Source: Thalassospira indica
GTDB taxonomy: Bacteria; Pseudomonadota; Alphaproteobacteria; Rhodospirillales; Thalassospiraceae
NCBI RefSeq assembly: GCF_003403095.1
Contig: NZ_CP031555.1
Span: 3,536,001-3,600,000, forward strand
DNA: 64,000 nucleotides
Direction: 5' to 3'
Shown here: piece after piece, positions 26,664-35,586 of the stretch
Numbering within the stretch: position 1 is the stretch's first letter
How the letters are laid out: each line of letters opens with the position of its first letter
The notes under the pieces: model-generated
What the model was told of the DNA's origin: nothing
The model's database searches: none
What the model saw: only the letters and a program-made list of their open reading frames with translations
Made by a program: the position numbers and the translations under genes

Positions 26664-27411
26664 TCCAATCACCATCATCACGACCGTGCGCGATGGCGAC
26701 GCCTATCGGGATCGCTATTTCAGCAATCTGCGCCAGATACTCGTGGGGCCCGGTGATCATGCGGTCATTGTCGATGATGGTTCAACCACACCCCTTACAA
26801 CACCATCAGACCGGCTCAACGACCCACGTCTGAAAATCATTCATCCCGGCAAAATTGGACGGGGGGCATCGCTTAACCTCGCGATTGAAAACAGCCCGAC
26901 CGATCTGATTGCGATTCAGGATATTGATGATCTTTCCCTGCCTGATCGGCTGGATCGGCAAGTTGACGTGCTTTGCAATAACCACAATCAACTTGTCTTC
27001 GCGCGCGCAGTGTCCGATCCGTGGCGACCGACTTTGGCGGCATTACAGCATTTTTCACCCGCACGGCTTTATTTTAGCAACCCACTGCATCATTCGTCAC
27101 TTGCCATGCATCGCTCTGTCTGGGCCAGCGCGGGTGGCTATGCCACGGATTTGCCCTGCTGCATTGATCTGGATTTCTATCTGCGCGCCTGCTGCGTTGC
27201 CAAGGCCCGCATCAGTCGGCTAAGCATGCCCCTGATCGAACGTACCCTTGATCCGGGCAACCGCCATTTCGCAAGGATACCAAACGCGCTCTATCAGAAA
27301 ACGCGTGCTTCCGTTCTTGCGCGTTATCGACCTGACCTGCCTTGGTCGATTTGGCTGGCGGCTGCCAAACTCCGCGAGTTGCAATTGTTTTCTGCAAGGG
27401 ACGTTCGATGA
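26656..27411 (+). CDS. GT2 family glycosyltransferase
   Basis: A 251-residue GT-A enzyme. The start ITIITTVRDGDAYRDRYF is followed by the nucleotide-binding VIVDDGSTTPL and the metal site IAIQDIDDLSLPDRL (DxD-type). These are the inverting GT2 hallmarks; length is normal for a single-domain member. A cytoplasmic enzyme adding one sugar to the repeat unit. The ATG at 26656 lies eight bases inside the previous gene. Confidence 0.85.
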   Translation: MRDPITIITTVRDGDAYRDRYFSNLRQILVGPGDHAVIVDDGSTTPLTTPSDRLNDPRLKIIHPGKIGRGASLNLAIENSPTDLIAIQDIDDLSLPDRLDRQVDVLCNNHNQLVFARAVSDPWRPTLAALQHFSPARLYFSNPLHHSSLAMHRSVWASAGGYATDLPCCIDLDFYLRACCVAKARISRLSMPLIERTLDPGNRHFARIPNALYQKTRASVLARYRPDLPWSIWLAAAKLRELQLFSARDVR

Positions 27412-28508
27412 CCAACCGCCCAAAAATCATCGCCATGGTTCAGTTGCCACCGCCCATGCACGGGGCGGCCCAAATGAACCAGTTCGCCATTACGGCCTTG
27501 GCGAAAGACTTCGTTTTGCATGTCATTGAAATGCGCTTTGCCCGGACATTGTCCGAGGTAAATCGATTTTCGCTGCGCAAGATCGGGTTGGCGGTTTGCT
27601 TGTTGCTGCGTCTGATCCGGGCATTGCCGCGCGCCAAGGCGCTTTATATCTGCTTTGCGCCGAGTGGTTTTGCCTATTACCGCGATTGCCTCTATGTCTT
27701 GTTGGCCAAGCTCCTGTGCGTCCCTGCAATCCTGCACCTGCATGGTCGCGGTCTTCCCGAAATGCGAAGATCCAAGTGGTCGGAACTGCTTCAGAAAACA
27801 GTTTTCAAAGGGCAAACCGTCATCCTGCTCGGCGAGAGCTTGCGCGCCGAAATCCAAGACCTTGATTGCAAGTCTGCCATCATCACCAACTGCATCGATG
27901 ATAGTGCTTTCGTGGGCCCAGCCACCAAACAATGGGTGCCCCATGATCCGATCCGGCTTTTATGGCTGTCCAACCTGTTTCAGGCCAAAGGCATCGAAAC
28001 CCTGCTTGCTGCCTGTGCAATCCTGCGCGCGCAAGGTATCGCTTGCGATTTGACGATTGCCGGGGCTGAAGGCGACATCAGCAAAGCCGAGCTCGCCACA
28101 TTACTTGAAAAATATCAGATGCATGCGGCAGCGACATATTGGGGACCAGTTTCCGATCCTGAACGGCAGGCTGCCTTTGAAAAATCTGATCTCTTCATCT
28201 TTCCCAGCCACTACCCCAACGAAGCCCAACCGCTTGTCGTGCTCGAAGCCATGGCCGCCAATGTCCCGGTGATCACCAGCGACATCGCAACCGTGCCCGA
28301 GTTTGTCCGGGACGGCGAAACCGGGCGACTGTGCCCGCCCCAAAACCCGGAACAATTGGCAAATGCGATTATCGCAGCAATCAATGCGCCGGAGAAAACA
28401 ACCGCAATCCGCGATGCTGCCTATCAGATGTGCCGACAGAACTTTCGCCAAGACGGGTTTGCCGAAAAACTGCGCCAACTGGTTCACAGCATTATCGAAA
28501 ATCACTGA
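27408..28508 (+). CDS. GT4-type glycosyltransferase
   Basis: A protein of about 366 residues. The N-terminus KIIAMVQLPPPMHGAAQMNQ has the glycine-rich acceptor-domain loop. The donor domain has IRLLWLSNLFQAKGIETLL and FPSHYPNEAQPLVVLEAMAA with an intact E-x7-E motif. ATGA overlap with the GT2 gene at 27408; the longer frame from 27342 is a read-back into that gene. Last glycosyltransferase of the operon. No terminator is seen before the MmcQ/YjbR gene. Confidence 0.85.
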   Translation: MTNRPKIIAMVQLPPPMHGAAQMNQFAITALAKDFVLHVIEMRFARTLSEVNRFSLRKIGLAVCLLLRLIRALPRAKALYICFAPSGFAYYRDCLYVLLAKLLCVPAILHLHGRGLPEMRRSKWSELLQKTVFKGQTVILLGESLRAEIQDLDCKSAIITNCIDDSAFVGPATKQWVPHDPIRLLWLSNLFQAKGIETLLAACAILRAQGIACDLTIAGAEGDISKAELATLLEKYQMHAAATYWGPVSDPERQAAFEKSDLFIFPSHYPNEAQPLVVLEAMAANVPVITSDIATVPEFVRDGETGRLCPPQNPEQLANAIIAAINAPEKTTAIRDAAYQMCRQNFRQDGFAEKLRQLVHSIIENH

Positions 28509-28570
28509 CGTTCGGTGGATGATTGCGTACCATCAACACTGATGGCAAACGCATGAACAGGATGGCTAGA

Positions 28571-28939
28571 ATGGATCGGGACGAATTCAACGCCTTTTGC
28601 AAATCCCTGCCACAGACAACCCACGTTGTTCAGTGGGGTGGCGCGGATGTCTGGAAGGTCGGCGGCAAGGTGTTCGCCATTGGCGGCTGGGCCACAAAAG
28701 AGACATTGGGTGTCACATTCAAGACATCCGAAATCGGCTATGAGGTCTTGAAAGATATGCCCGGCCTGCGCCCTGCCCCCTACCTGGCATCGCGTGGCAT
28801 GAAATGGATCCAGCACTACGATGCGCCGGGCTTAAGCGATAATGACCTGAAGGATCATTTAAAAAGCTCGCACCGCATTGTCGCCAAGGGTTTGACGAAA
28901 AAGCTGCAGCGCGAGCTTGATCTTTATCAGGACGAATAG
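28571..28939 (+). CDS. MmcQ/YjbR family protein
   Basis: A protein of about 122 residues with the family order: DEFNAFCKSLPQTTHVVQWGG, VWKVGGKVFAIGG, a CyaY-like beta sheet, then PYLASRGMKWIQHY and a helical tail SHRIVAKGLTKKLQREL. The fold is thought to bind DNA, but the role is not settled. Three in-frame ATGs (28553, 28562, 28571) are possible; 28571 has AGGATGG at a good distance. Ten bases separate it from the convergent dehydrogenase gene. Confidence 0.8.
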   Translation: MDRDEFNAFCKSLPQTTHVVQWGGADVWKVGGKVFAIGGWATKETLGVTFKTSEIGYEVLKDMPGLRPAPYLASRGMKWIQHYDAPGLSDNDLKDHLKSSHRIVAKGLTKKLQRELDLYQDE

Positions 28940-28949
28940 TTTTGCGGAC

Positions 28950-30239
28950 TTATAGACGCCAAAGGTCGATGCCGGTCGGCACCGCATCACGCGGCAGAAC
29001 CGCACGCACATCGGCGACAAAGCCCTTGCCATCTTTAAGCAAGCTGCTGACGAGCGGCCAGCCCTTGGCAACGTATTCCTTGTGCGACACGGCCAGAACA
29101 ACGGCATCTGCAGGTTGCAGGCAACTGTCCGAGCAAAGCTTCAAACCATCAAATTCGTGTGCCACTTCGTCCGCATCCGCATGCACGTCATGGACCTGCA
29201 CAGTGACACCGGCCTCTTCGAGCGACCGAACGATATCAATCACACGCGTATTACGAATATCAGGAACGTCTTCCTTAAAGGTCAGACCAAGTACCGTGAC
29301 AGTCGGGTTCTTGGTTGCCCCTTCTCGCAGCAATGCCCGGATGACCTTGTTGGCCACCACATCGCCCATGCCGTCATTCACCCGGCGACCGGCCAGAACC
29401 ACCTGCGGGTAATAGCCAAGCTCTTCGGATTTATGGGTCAGGTAATAGGGATCCACACCGATGCAATGACCACCGACAAGCCCCGGAGTGAATTTCAGGA
29501 AGTTCCATTTGGTTCCTGCTGCTTCGAGCACGTCACGGGTATCAATGCCTGCGCGGTCAAAGATCAGTGAAAGCTCGTTCATCAGTGCGATGTTCAAATC
29601 ACGCTGGGTGTTTTCAATAACTTTCGCCGCCTCGGCCGCCTTGATGGTCGGGGCCTTGTGAATACCAGCGGTCACCACACTGCCATAAACATCCGCCACG
29701 ATATCAAGCGTTGCCTGGTCCTGACCCGAAACAACCTTGGTAATGGTCGTAAAGCGATGTTCGCGATCACCCGGGTTAATACGTTCCGGAGAATAGCCGA
29801 CCGTAAAATCACTGCCCGATTTCAGGCCCGAAAGTTCTTCGAGGATCGGCACACATTCCTCTTCGGTCGCCCCCGGATAGACCGTGCTTTCGTAAACAAC
29901 AATGTCGCCCTTTTTAAGGATGGCGCCAACGGTTTTCGAAGCAGAGCGCAGCGGCGACAGGTCCGGACGGTTGGAACTGTCGATCGGTGTCGGCACGGTT
30001 ACGATATGGAAATCGGCCTCGGCAAGATCCTCGGCGTCCGCCGTCAACAAAAGATCAGCTGCGGCAAGTTCATGGTCATCGACTTCGCCGGTCGCGTCAT
30101 GACCCGCTTTAAGCTGGGCAATCCGCGCCTGATTGATATCAAAGGCGACGGTGCGGCCACACGATGTGCCAAATGCAACCGCCACCGGCAATCCGACATA
30201 GCCCAAACCGATAACTGAAATCTTGCGCCCGTAGCTCAT
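28950..30239 (-). CDS. UDP-sugar 6-dehydrogenase (WbpA/TviB/WecC-type nucleotide-sugar dehydrogenase)
   Basis: A 429-residue enzyme. The N-terminal NAD site is VIGLGYVGLPVAVAFG, with VYESTVYPGATEEEC following. The catalytic cysteine is in GGHCIGVDPYYLTHK, and the C-terminal UDP-binding domain has VLGLTFKEDVPDIRNT. The GGHCIGVDPYYL form favours UDP-N-acetylhexosamine substrates (ManNAc or GlcNAc to uronate) over UDP-glucose. It would feed uronic acid precursors to the adjoining exopolysaccharide genes. The ATG at 30239 (MSYGRKISVIG) is preferred to the upstream start. Confidence 0.9.
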   Translation of the reverse strand: MSYGRKISVIGLGYVGLPVAVAFGTSCGRTVAFDINQARIAQLKAGHDATGEVDDHELAAADLLLTADAEDLAEADFHIVTVPTPIDSSNRPDLSPLRSASKTVGAILKKGDIVVYESTVYPGATEEECVPILEELSGLKSGSDFTVGYSPERINPGDREHRFTTITKVVSGQDQATLDIVADVYGSVVTAGIHKAPTIKAAEAAKVIENTQRDLNIALMNELSLIFDRAGIDTRDVLEAAGTKWNFLKFTPGLVGGHCIGVDPYYLTHKSEELGYYPQVVLAGRRVNDGMGDVVANKVIRALLREGATKNPTVTVLGLTFKEDVPDIRNTRVIDIVRSLEEAGVTVQVHDVHADADEVAHEFDGLKLCSDSCLQPADAVVLAVSHKEYVAKGWPLVSSLLKDGKGFVADVRAVLPRDAVPTGIDLWRL

Positions 30240-30398
30240 TGGTAAAACCTTGCAAATAATCTGGTCGCCGATTTGTAGCCAGCCGACCATGCCCCGTCAA
30301 TTGCTAAGCGCTTTGCGGCAATAGAGAGCGCCCTTGTGCCGCCTCCCGGAACGTGGTCTAGTTTCCATGAATGCCTCACAACACATGTACCTTATTAT

Positions 30399-31214
30399 AT
30401 GCGTCTTCTTTCCGCCGCCCTCGGCTGCCTTCTAATGTTTACCGGACACGTATTGGCCGCGCCCTCAACGTCACCGATCCGGGTAGCTTTTCCCTATATT
30501 CCTTTGATGGCGGAAAGCAAGGATCACGGTGTTTTCATTGATATGTATGCGGAAATAGCAAGGCGGTCGGACACAGACGTCGTCATTGACATTCTGCCGG
30601 TACGGCGTGCGGTGCAGGACTTCATAAGCGGAAAATATGATGCATTGGGGGCTTATCCGTCACTTTCTGAAATTCCGGTCTCGCTGGCCTCTGTCCCGTT
30701 TTATCGCCGCGAAAATCTGATTTTTTACAGCACTGATCAATTTGGTCATGGCAATGTCACCAAGCTCGAAGACCTTGATGGCACGCGCGTTGGGCTGGCC
30801 GCCTATCATTACCCTGACTACATTCTCGATCGCCAGGAACTCAACCTTGAACGCGTGCCCGACGATGCGTTTTTGTTGCGCATGATTGCCAGTAATCGCC
30901 TGGATGCCGCCATCATCGAACGTTTTTCGGGCAACCATGTCCGAAAGCTGCTTGGTCTTGAAGACATGATCTCTGTTACCGACGATCCCGTCACCAGCGA
31001 AAATGTCCTGATCCTGTTCAAGGCCGACCTTGCCGGGATTGAGAACCGCAGGGCCTTTAACAAGGCGATCTACGAAATGCTGTGCGACGGGAGCCTGGCA
31101 AAACTGTTTGGCCGCGCAAGCCTGCTGCCAGATCAAGAGATCATTGAACGCGAATTGCCGGCCTCCGCAATCATCAGCGATTGCGACCCCAAGGCCATCT
31201 TTGCAGACCGCTAA
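30399..31214 (+). CDS. Periplasmic substrate-binding-like protein (SBP_bac_3 type)
   Basis: A protein of about 271 residues with a signal peptide (MRLLSAALGCLLMFTGHVLA, cleaved near residue 20). The mature part has the family 3 binding-protein pattern: IRVAFPYIPLM, GVFIDMYAEIARR, a PSLSEIPVSL middle and the LEDLDGTRVGLAAYHYP hinge. No permease or ATPase gene is adjacent, so it may be an orphan sensor or redox-type periplasmic protein rather than a transporter part. The ATG at 30399 is chosen because it starts the signal peptide. Confidence 0.75.
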   Translation: MRLLSAALGCLLMFTGHVLAAPSTSPIRVAFPYIPLMAESKDHGVFIDMYAEIARRSDTDVVIDILPVRRAVQDFISGKYDALGAYPSLSEIPVSLASVPFYRRENLIFYSTDQFGHGNVTKLEDLDGTRVGLAAYHYPDYILDRQELNLERVPDDAFLLRMIASNRLDAAIIERFSGNHVRKLLGLEDMISVTDDPVTSENVLILFKADLAGIENRRAFNKAIYEMLCDGSLAKLFGRASLLPDQEIIERELPASAIISDCDPKAIFADR

Positions 31215-31226
31215 CCCGCACCAATA

Positions 31227-31262
31227 GAAAAGGGCACGCTGCCAAAGCAACATGCCCTTCTC
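31227..31262 (-). terminator. Rho-independent terminator of leuS
   Basis: Stem AAGGGCA (ending 31236) pairs with TGCCCTT (31253-31259). Read on the minus strand it ends in CCCTTTTCT, directly after the leuS stop; it may also work weakly for the convergent binding-protein gene. Confidence 0.75.
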
Positions 31263-31287
31263 AAATATTCGCTCTGGCTTTAAAGGT

Positions 31288-34200
31288 TTAGCCCTTCACC
31301 ACGATATTGACCAGTTTCGGGGTCGGCTTGGCGACATAAATCACCTTGACGATGTCCTTGCCCTCAAGATGGCGGGCAACGTTTTCATCGGCCTTGGCAA
31401 GTGCTTCGACCGTTGCCTGATCCGCGTCTGCCGCCACCATCACTGAACCACGCTTCTTGCCATTGACCTGAACCGGCACTTCGAACTCGTCATCCTTGGC
31501 CTTTTCGGCATCAAACTCCGGCCAATCAAACTTGATCACTGATTTCCTGGCACCGAATTCATCGGCTGCCATCCGGCTCATCAGCTCTTCACCCAGATGC
31601 GGGGCAAACGGGGCTACCATCAATGCCAAGGCCTTGGCATGATCATCATGTACGGCATTCTGCTTGGTCAGCGCATTGGTCAGCTCAATGAGTGCGGCAA
31701 TCGCGGTGTTATGGCGAAGATCGGCCACGTCCTTGGTCACCTTGGCAATGGTTTTATGCAGAAGCGTTTCTATCTTGCCATCAACGTTATCGGTGCGTTC
31801 CATCTGGGTCGTGACTTTCCAGACGTTGGACAGGAAGCGCATCATGCCGACAATCGCATCTGACTGCCAAGGTTTGGAGCTATCAAGCGGCCCCATATAC
31901 ATCTCGTACGTTCTGAACGTATCGATGGTGTACTGGTCGCAGATTTCCTCGGGCGGGATACCGTTTTTGTAGCGCTTGCCCATCTTGCCCGGCACAGTGA
32001 TCAGCTGTTCATCGGTCTTGGCATTAAACGGAACCTTCTTGCCATCGACATCACGCATTTCAACATCATGGATGTCGACATACACACCACGCGCATCGGT
32101 GTAGGCATCAGCCGTAATCATGCCCTGGTTAAACAGCTTCTGGAACGGTTCCGGCGTTGCGACATAGCCAAGATCAAACAGAACCTTGTGCCAGAAACGC
32201 GAATAGAGCAGATGCAGCACCGCGTGCTCCGCGCCACCAACATAAAGGTCAACCGCACCCGGAAGCGCATCGCCATTCGCATCCGTGCTACTCGCCCAAT
32301 AGGCCGCCGCATCATCAGACGCAAACTTGGCATCATTCTTGGCATCGAAATAGCGCAGATAATACCAGCATGACCCGGCCCAGTTCGGCATGGAGTTGGC
32401 ATCACGCTTGAACGCGCGCACCTCATATTCCGCCCCGTCATGGGCGTATTTTGAACCGACTTCGGCCTCAACCGGCAGGACCGAACCATCGGAAAGGACG
32501 ATACCTGTGACTTCCATCCAGTCCTTGGCACGTGCAAGCGGTGGTTCCGGCTCGGAATTCGGGTCTTCGTTGGATTTTGGTTTGAAATCGGTCATTTCCG
32601 GCAAAACGACCGGAAGGGCGGCCTCGGCAATGCCATGGACCTGATCGGTCTCGACGTCGAATAGAACCGGGAACGGCTCCCCCCAATAACGCTGACGCGA
32701 GAACAGCCAGTCGCGCAGTTTGTACTGCACGCGCCCACGGCCAATCCCCTTGGCTTCCAGCCAATCGATGATCTTGGCCTTGGCATCCGGGGTCGAAAGA
32801 CCGTTCAGCGATACCTCGTCATTGGCGGAATTGATTGTCTCACCAACCTCAACCTGGGCCAGCTTGAAGGCGCCCGGTTCTGCCTCATAGCGCGCAAGAA
32901 GGGTCGCGATATCAGCATCCCCGGCATCTGCCGGGGCGTTGTCCTTAAGCCAGCTATCCGTCGGCTTGGTGGTCGCCTTGATCGGCAGATCAAATTTATG
33001 GGCAAACTCAAAGTCGCGCTGATCACCGGCCGGAACGGCCATGATCGCGCCGGTGCCATAGCCCATCAGGACATAATCAGCAATCCAGACCGGGATTTCT
33101 TCGTCGGTCACCGGGTTGGTCGCATGCGCGCCAATGAATACGCCGGTTTTTTCACGTTCGGCATCATCCTTGGCCGACACGGCCTTAAGCTCGGACGCCT
33201 GCGCGCGATAAGCGGCAACGTCGGCCTTCTTGTCTTCGGCAACCAGCTTATCAACCAGCGGGTGCTCCGGCGCCAGAACCATATAGGTCGCGCCAAAGAT
33301 GGTATCCGGGCGGGTGGTATAGACCGCGATTTTGTCATCCGCACCGTTTGAAAGCGTGACCGGGAAATTCACCCGCGCACCGACAGAACGCCCGATCCAG
33401 CCCTTCTGCATCTCGACCACGCCGTTTGGCCAGTCCAGCCCTTCAAGATCGGCCACCAAACGGTCGGCATAATCGGTAATGCGCAACATCCACTGTTTCA
33501 GCGGACGTTTATAAACCGGATAATCCCCACGTTCGGACTTGCCTTCGTTGGTGACTTCCTCGTTCGACAGAACCGTGCCCAGCATCGGGCACCAGTTGAC
33601 CGGCACTTCATCGACATAGGCCAAACGCCCGCGATCAATCGCGCGATCAATCTCTTTGCCTTCGGCTTTGGTGCCTTCGCCAATGACCGATTTCGGCTGC
33701 GGCACGCCATCTTCGTCAAGCAACCATTCACCGGATTCAAGCAACGGGCGCAGCTCGGCAATCGGGCGCGCACGACCACTGATCATCTGCCCCTGCGGGC
33801 CTTTCCATTCCACGGTCGGATCATAGAAGCTGTTAAACAGCTGCAGGAAGATCCACTGCGTCCATTTATAATAGTCGATATCGGTCGTGGCGAAACGACG
33901 ATGCGGATCATGGCCAAGGCCGATGACCTGAAGCTGACGCAGCATGTTTTCAATATTGGCTTCGGTCGTGATGCGCGGATGCTGACCGGTCTGAATGGCG
34001 AACTGTTCTGCCGGCAGGCCAAAGGCATCAAAGCCCATGGAATGCAGAACGTTCTTGCCACGCATGCGCTCGAACCGGGCCTTTACATCGGTCGCGATAT
34101 AGCCCAGCGGATGCCCGATATGCAGGCCAACCCCGCTTGGGTATGGGAACATGTCCAGGATGACGCTTTTCTTTTTGCTTGCGTCGAAATCGGCATCGCC

Positions 34201-34296
34201 GGGATTTGGCGTGCGATAGGTATCGTTTTCCCGCCAATATGCCTGCCAGCGCTTTTCAAATTCCTGCGCACTTTCCTGATAGTTCGCCACGCTCAA
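31288..34296 (-). CDS. leuS: Leucyl-tRNA synthetase, long actinobacterial-like form
   Basis: A class I synthetase of about 1,002 residues charging tRNA-Leu. MFPYPSGVGLHIGHPLGY carries the HIGH motif (residues 59-62). A CP1 editing domain follows (FGATYMVLAPEHPLV and the GYGTGAIMAVPAGDQRD region), and the KMSKS site reads KMGKR (PGKMGKRYKNG). Ordinary alphaproteobacterial LeuS is near 860 residues and reads roughly IHMGHVRNY after the signature; this one instead has HPLGYIATD and is some 140 residues longer, as in actinobacterial LeuS. Start TTG 34296 or GTG 34290, both behind AGGAG. Confidence 0.92.
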   Translation of the reverse strand: MSVANYQESAQEFEKRWQAYWRENDTYRTPNPGDADFDASKKKSVILDMFPYPSGVGLHIGHPLGYIATDVKARFERMRGKNVLHSMGFDAFGLPAEQFAIQTGQHPRITTEANIENMLRQLQVIGLGHDPHRRFATTDIDYYKWTQWIFLQLFNSFYDPTVEWKGPQGQMISGRARPIAELRPLLESGEWLLDEDGVPQPKSVIGEGTKAEGKEIDRAIDRGRLAYVDEVPVNWCPMLGTVLSNEEVTNEGKSERGDYPVYKRPLKQWMLRITDYADRLVADLEGLDWPNGVVEMQKGWIGRSVGARVNFPVTLSNGADDKIAVYTTRPDTIFGATYMVLAPEHPLVDKLVAEDKKADVAAYRAQASELKAVSAKDDAEREKTGVFIGAHATNPVTDEEIPVWIADYVLMGYGTGAIMAVPAGDQRDFEFAHKFDLPIKATTKPTDSWLKDNAPADAGDADIATLLARYEAEPGAFKLAQVEVGETINSANDEVSLNGLSTPDAKAKIIDWLEAKGIGRGRVQYKLRDWLFSRQRYWGEPFPVLFDVETDQVHGIAEAALPVVLPEMTDFKPKSNEDPNSEPEPPLARAKDWMEVTGIVLSDGSVLPVEAEVGSKYAHDGAEYEVRAFKRDANSMPNWAGSCWYYLRYFDAKNDAKFASDDAAAYWASSTDANGDALPGAVDLYVGGAEHAVLHLLYSRFWHKVLFDLGYVATPEPFQKLFNQGMITADAYTDARGVYVDIHDVEMRDVDGKKVPFNAKTDEQLITVPGKMGKRYKNGIPPEEICDQYTIDTFRTYEMYMGPLDSSKPWQSDAIVGMMRFLSNVWKVTTQMERTDNVDGKIETLLHKTIAKVTKDVADLRHNTAIAALIELTNALTKQNAVHDDHAKALALMVAPFAPHLGEELMSRMAADEFGARKSVIKFDWPEFDAEKAKDDEFEVPVQVNGKKRGSVMVAADADQATVEALAKADENVARHLEGKDIVKVIYVAKPTPKLVNIVVKG

Positions 34297-34675
34297 TCAA
34301 CTCCTGCCTATTGGATCGGGGCGCTGGCGCAAAGCCGCGCCCATCCGACCAAATTGGGTTCAAAATACTCTTAAGCAGTGTTCATAAGCGCGCTTTGATC
34401 GCTGTGCAACATCAGATAACGAGATTTCCGGCGAAAACCCGACGATTTTACCAAACACCGGCCATGCCCACGGCCAAGGCAATCACGGCACCCGTCGCAA
34501 AAGACATCAACCCCGAATTTCACAACACCACTGGATTTTTACCGATTTTCATGCCATATTAACTGATGAATTTAACTAAGCTGTTGGTTGCGCGCAAAAT
34601 TGCCGCGCCGAAATGCTTGGAAACGTGCTGATTGTCAGCACCGCGCTTAACGCAGTCCGTCCAGGGAGGACGTTT
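34297..34675. other. Intergenic region upstream of leuS and the DUF5610-like gene
   Basis: About 380 bp holding the divergent control regions. An AT-rich tract at about 34530-34590 is a likely promoter zone for the rightward gene, but no clear -35/-10 pair was accepted. No RNA gene or repeat was seen. Confidence 0.4.
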
Positions 34676-35347
34676 ATGGATATCACCATTGGTGGTCTGT
34701 CATCCCAACAATCCGGGGCATCATCACGCTCGGCACAATCCTATTTGCCGGGCCAAAGCGATTCTGAAAAAACCGGAAACAATGGCGCATCTGCCTTTGC
34801 AGCTGCGACGTCTGTTTCGCTGTCTTCTGAATCCGCAGTGCGCCTGTCGGCCGACAATATCGTTGCCGCGATCAATGAAAGCCTGCAATCGACCGGCCTG
34901 TCGATCCAGGGGGTTAACCCCGACGATTATACGCCAGAGGCGGTTGCAGACCGCATTCTTGCCCGTGTCGGCGACCTGATTGCATCGAACGCAAGTTCCG
35001 AGGCCGAAGCCCGCGAGATCTTTGATCAGGCAAGCGAAGGCATTCAGGCCGGTCTTGAAGATGCGCGTGCCATCCTTGATGGATTGGGCGCGCTGAATGA
35101 CGAAATCAACGGCAATATCAACGAGACCGAAGAACGCCTTAATGAAGGCCTGCAAAGCATCGAGCAGCGCCTGACCGAGCTGTTTAACAGCAGCGCGTCA
35201 GAAGAAGCCGCCGAGGCCGCAACGCCGGAACGCGATGAGCAGGTCCTGCAATCGCAGGTCACCCAGACCGCACAGGCCAGCCAAGCCTACGCCGAAGCAG
35301 GCAGCAATGCCCAGCGCAACGCTCCGCGCTACGGCACCAACGGCTAA
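34676..35347 (+). CDS. DUF5610-like helical protein
   Basis: A 223-residue soluble protein. The start is a Ser/Gln-rich disordered stretch (TIGGLSSQQSGASSRSA), then a helical domain (VRLSADNIVAAINESL; EAVADRILARVGDLI; GIQAGLEDARAILDGLGAL) like DUF5610 proteins, and a final coiled coil (INETEERLNEGLQSIEQRL) with an Ala/Gln-rich tail. No signal peptide. A strong AGGGAGGAC site precedes the ATG at 34676, and a terminator follows at 35376. The family is of unknown function; flagellin lies 5 kb further on. DUF5610 assignment from memory of the pattern. Confidence 0.6.
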   Translation: MDITIGGLSSQQSGASSRSAQSYLPGQSDSEKTGNNGASAFAAATSVSLSSESAVRLSADNIVAAINESLQSTGLSIQGVNPDDYTPEAVADRILARVGDLIASNASSEAEAREIFDQASEGIQAGLEDARAILDGLGALNDEINGNINETEERLNEGLQSIEQRLTELFNSSASEEAAEAATPERDEQVLQSQVTQTAQASQAYAEAGSNAQRNAPRYGTNG

Positions 35348-35375
35348 CGCCCCAAACATCTCGTTCGCACAGATT

Positions 35376-35404
35376 AAAACCGGCTCCCTTGGGGCCGGTT
35401 TTTC
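35376..35404 (+). terminator. Rho-independent terminator
   Basis: AAAACCGGC (35376-35384) pairs with GCCGGTTTT (35394-35402) across a nine-base loop, followed by further T. It closes the DUF5610-like gene and isolates the AT-rich island that follows. Confidence 0.9.
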
Positions 35405-35500
35405 TTCGCTGACGCTCCCCCTAATTTACGCTCTGCACAAATCAATCAGTTACTTAATTTTTTAGACATATCGATATGCCACCATACAATCCATGATAGA

Positions 35501-35537
35501 ATATGACACGAGATAGCATATGACTTGAACGTCATAT
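35501..35537. promoter_or_regulatory. Candidate operator: ATATGAC inverted repeat with a third half-site
   Basis: ATATGAC (35518-35524), six bases and GTCATAT (35531-35537) form a perfect inverted repeat. A further ATATGAC lies at 35501-35507 in direct orientation, 17 bp away. It sits 50-85 bp before the XRE gene; HTH regulators of this kind usually repress their own operon, so this is the expected operator (inference). A possible -35 (TTGAAC, 35525-35530) lies in its loop. Confidence 0.6.
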
Positions 35538-35586
35538 TTTCCCCATGATACAAAGACATTGTTGACAACTTATCGAATGGTGACCC

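Noticed and set aside
34613..34675. Longer start for the DUF5610-like gene
   Set aside because: The ATG at 34676 has a near-perfect ribosome site (AGGGAGGAC); the extra N-terminus has none.
35562..35586. TTGACA at 35562-35567 as the -35 of the XRE operon
   Set aside because: A -10 box at normal spacing would fall on the start codon at 35587.
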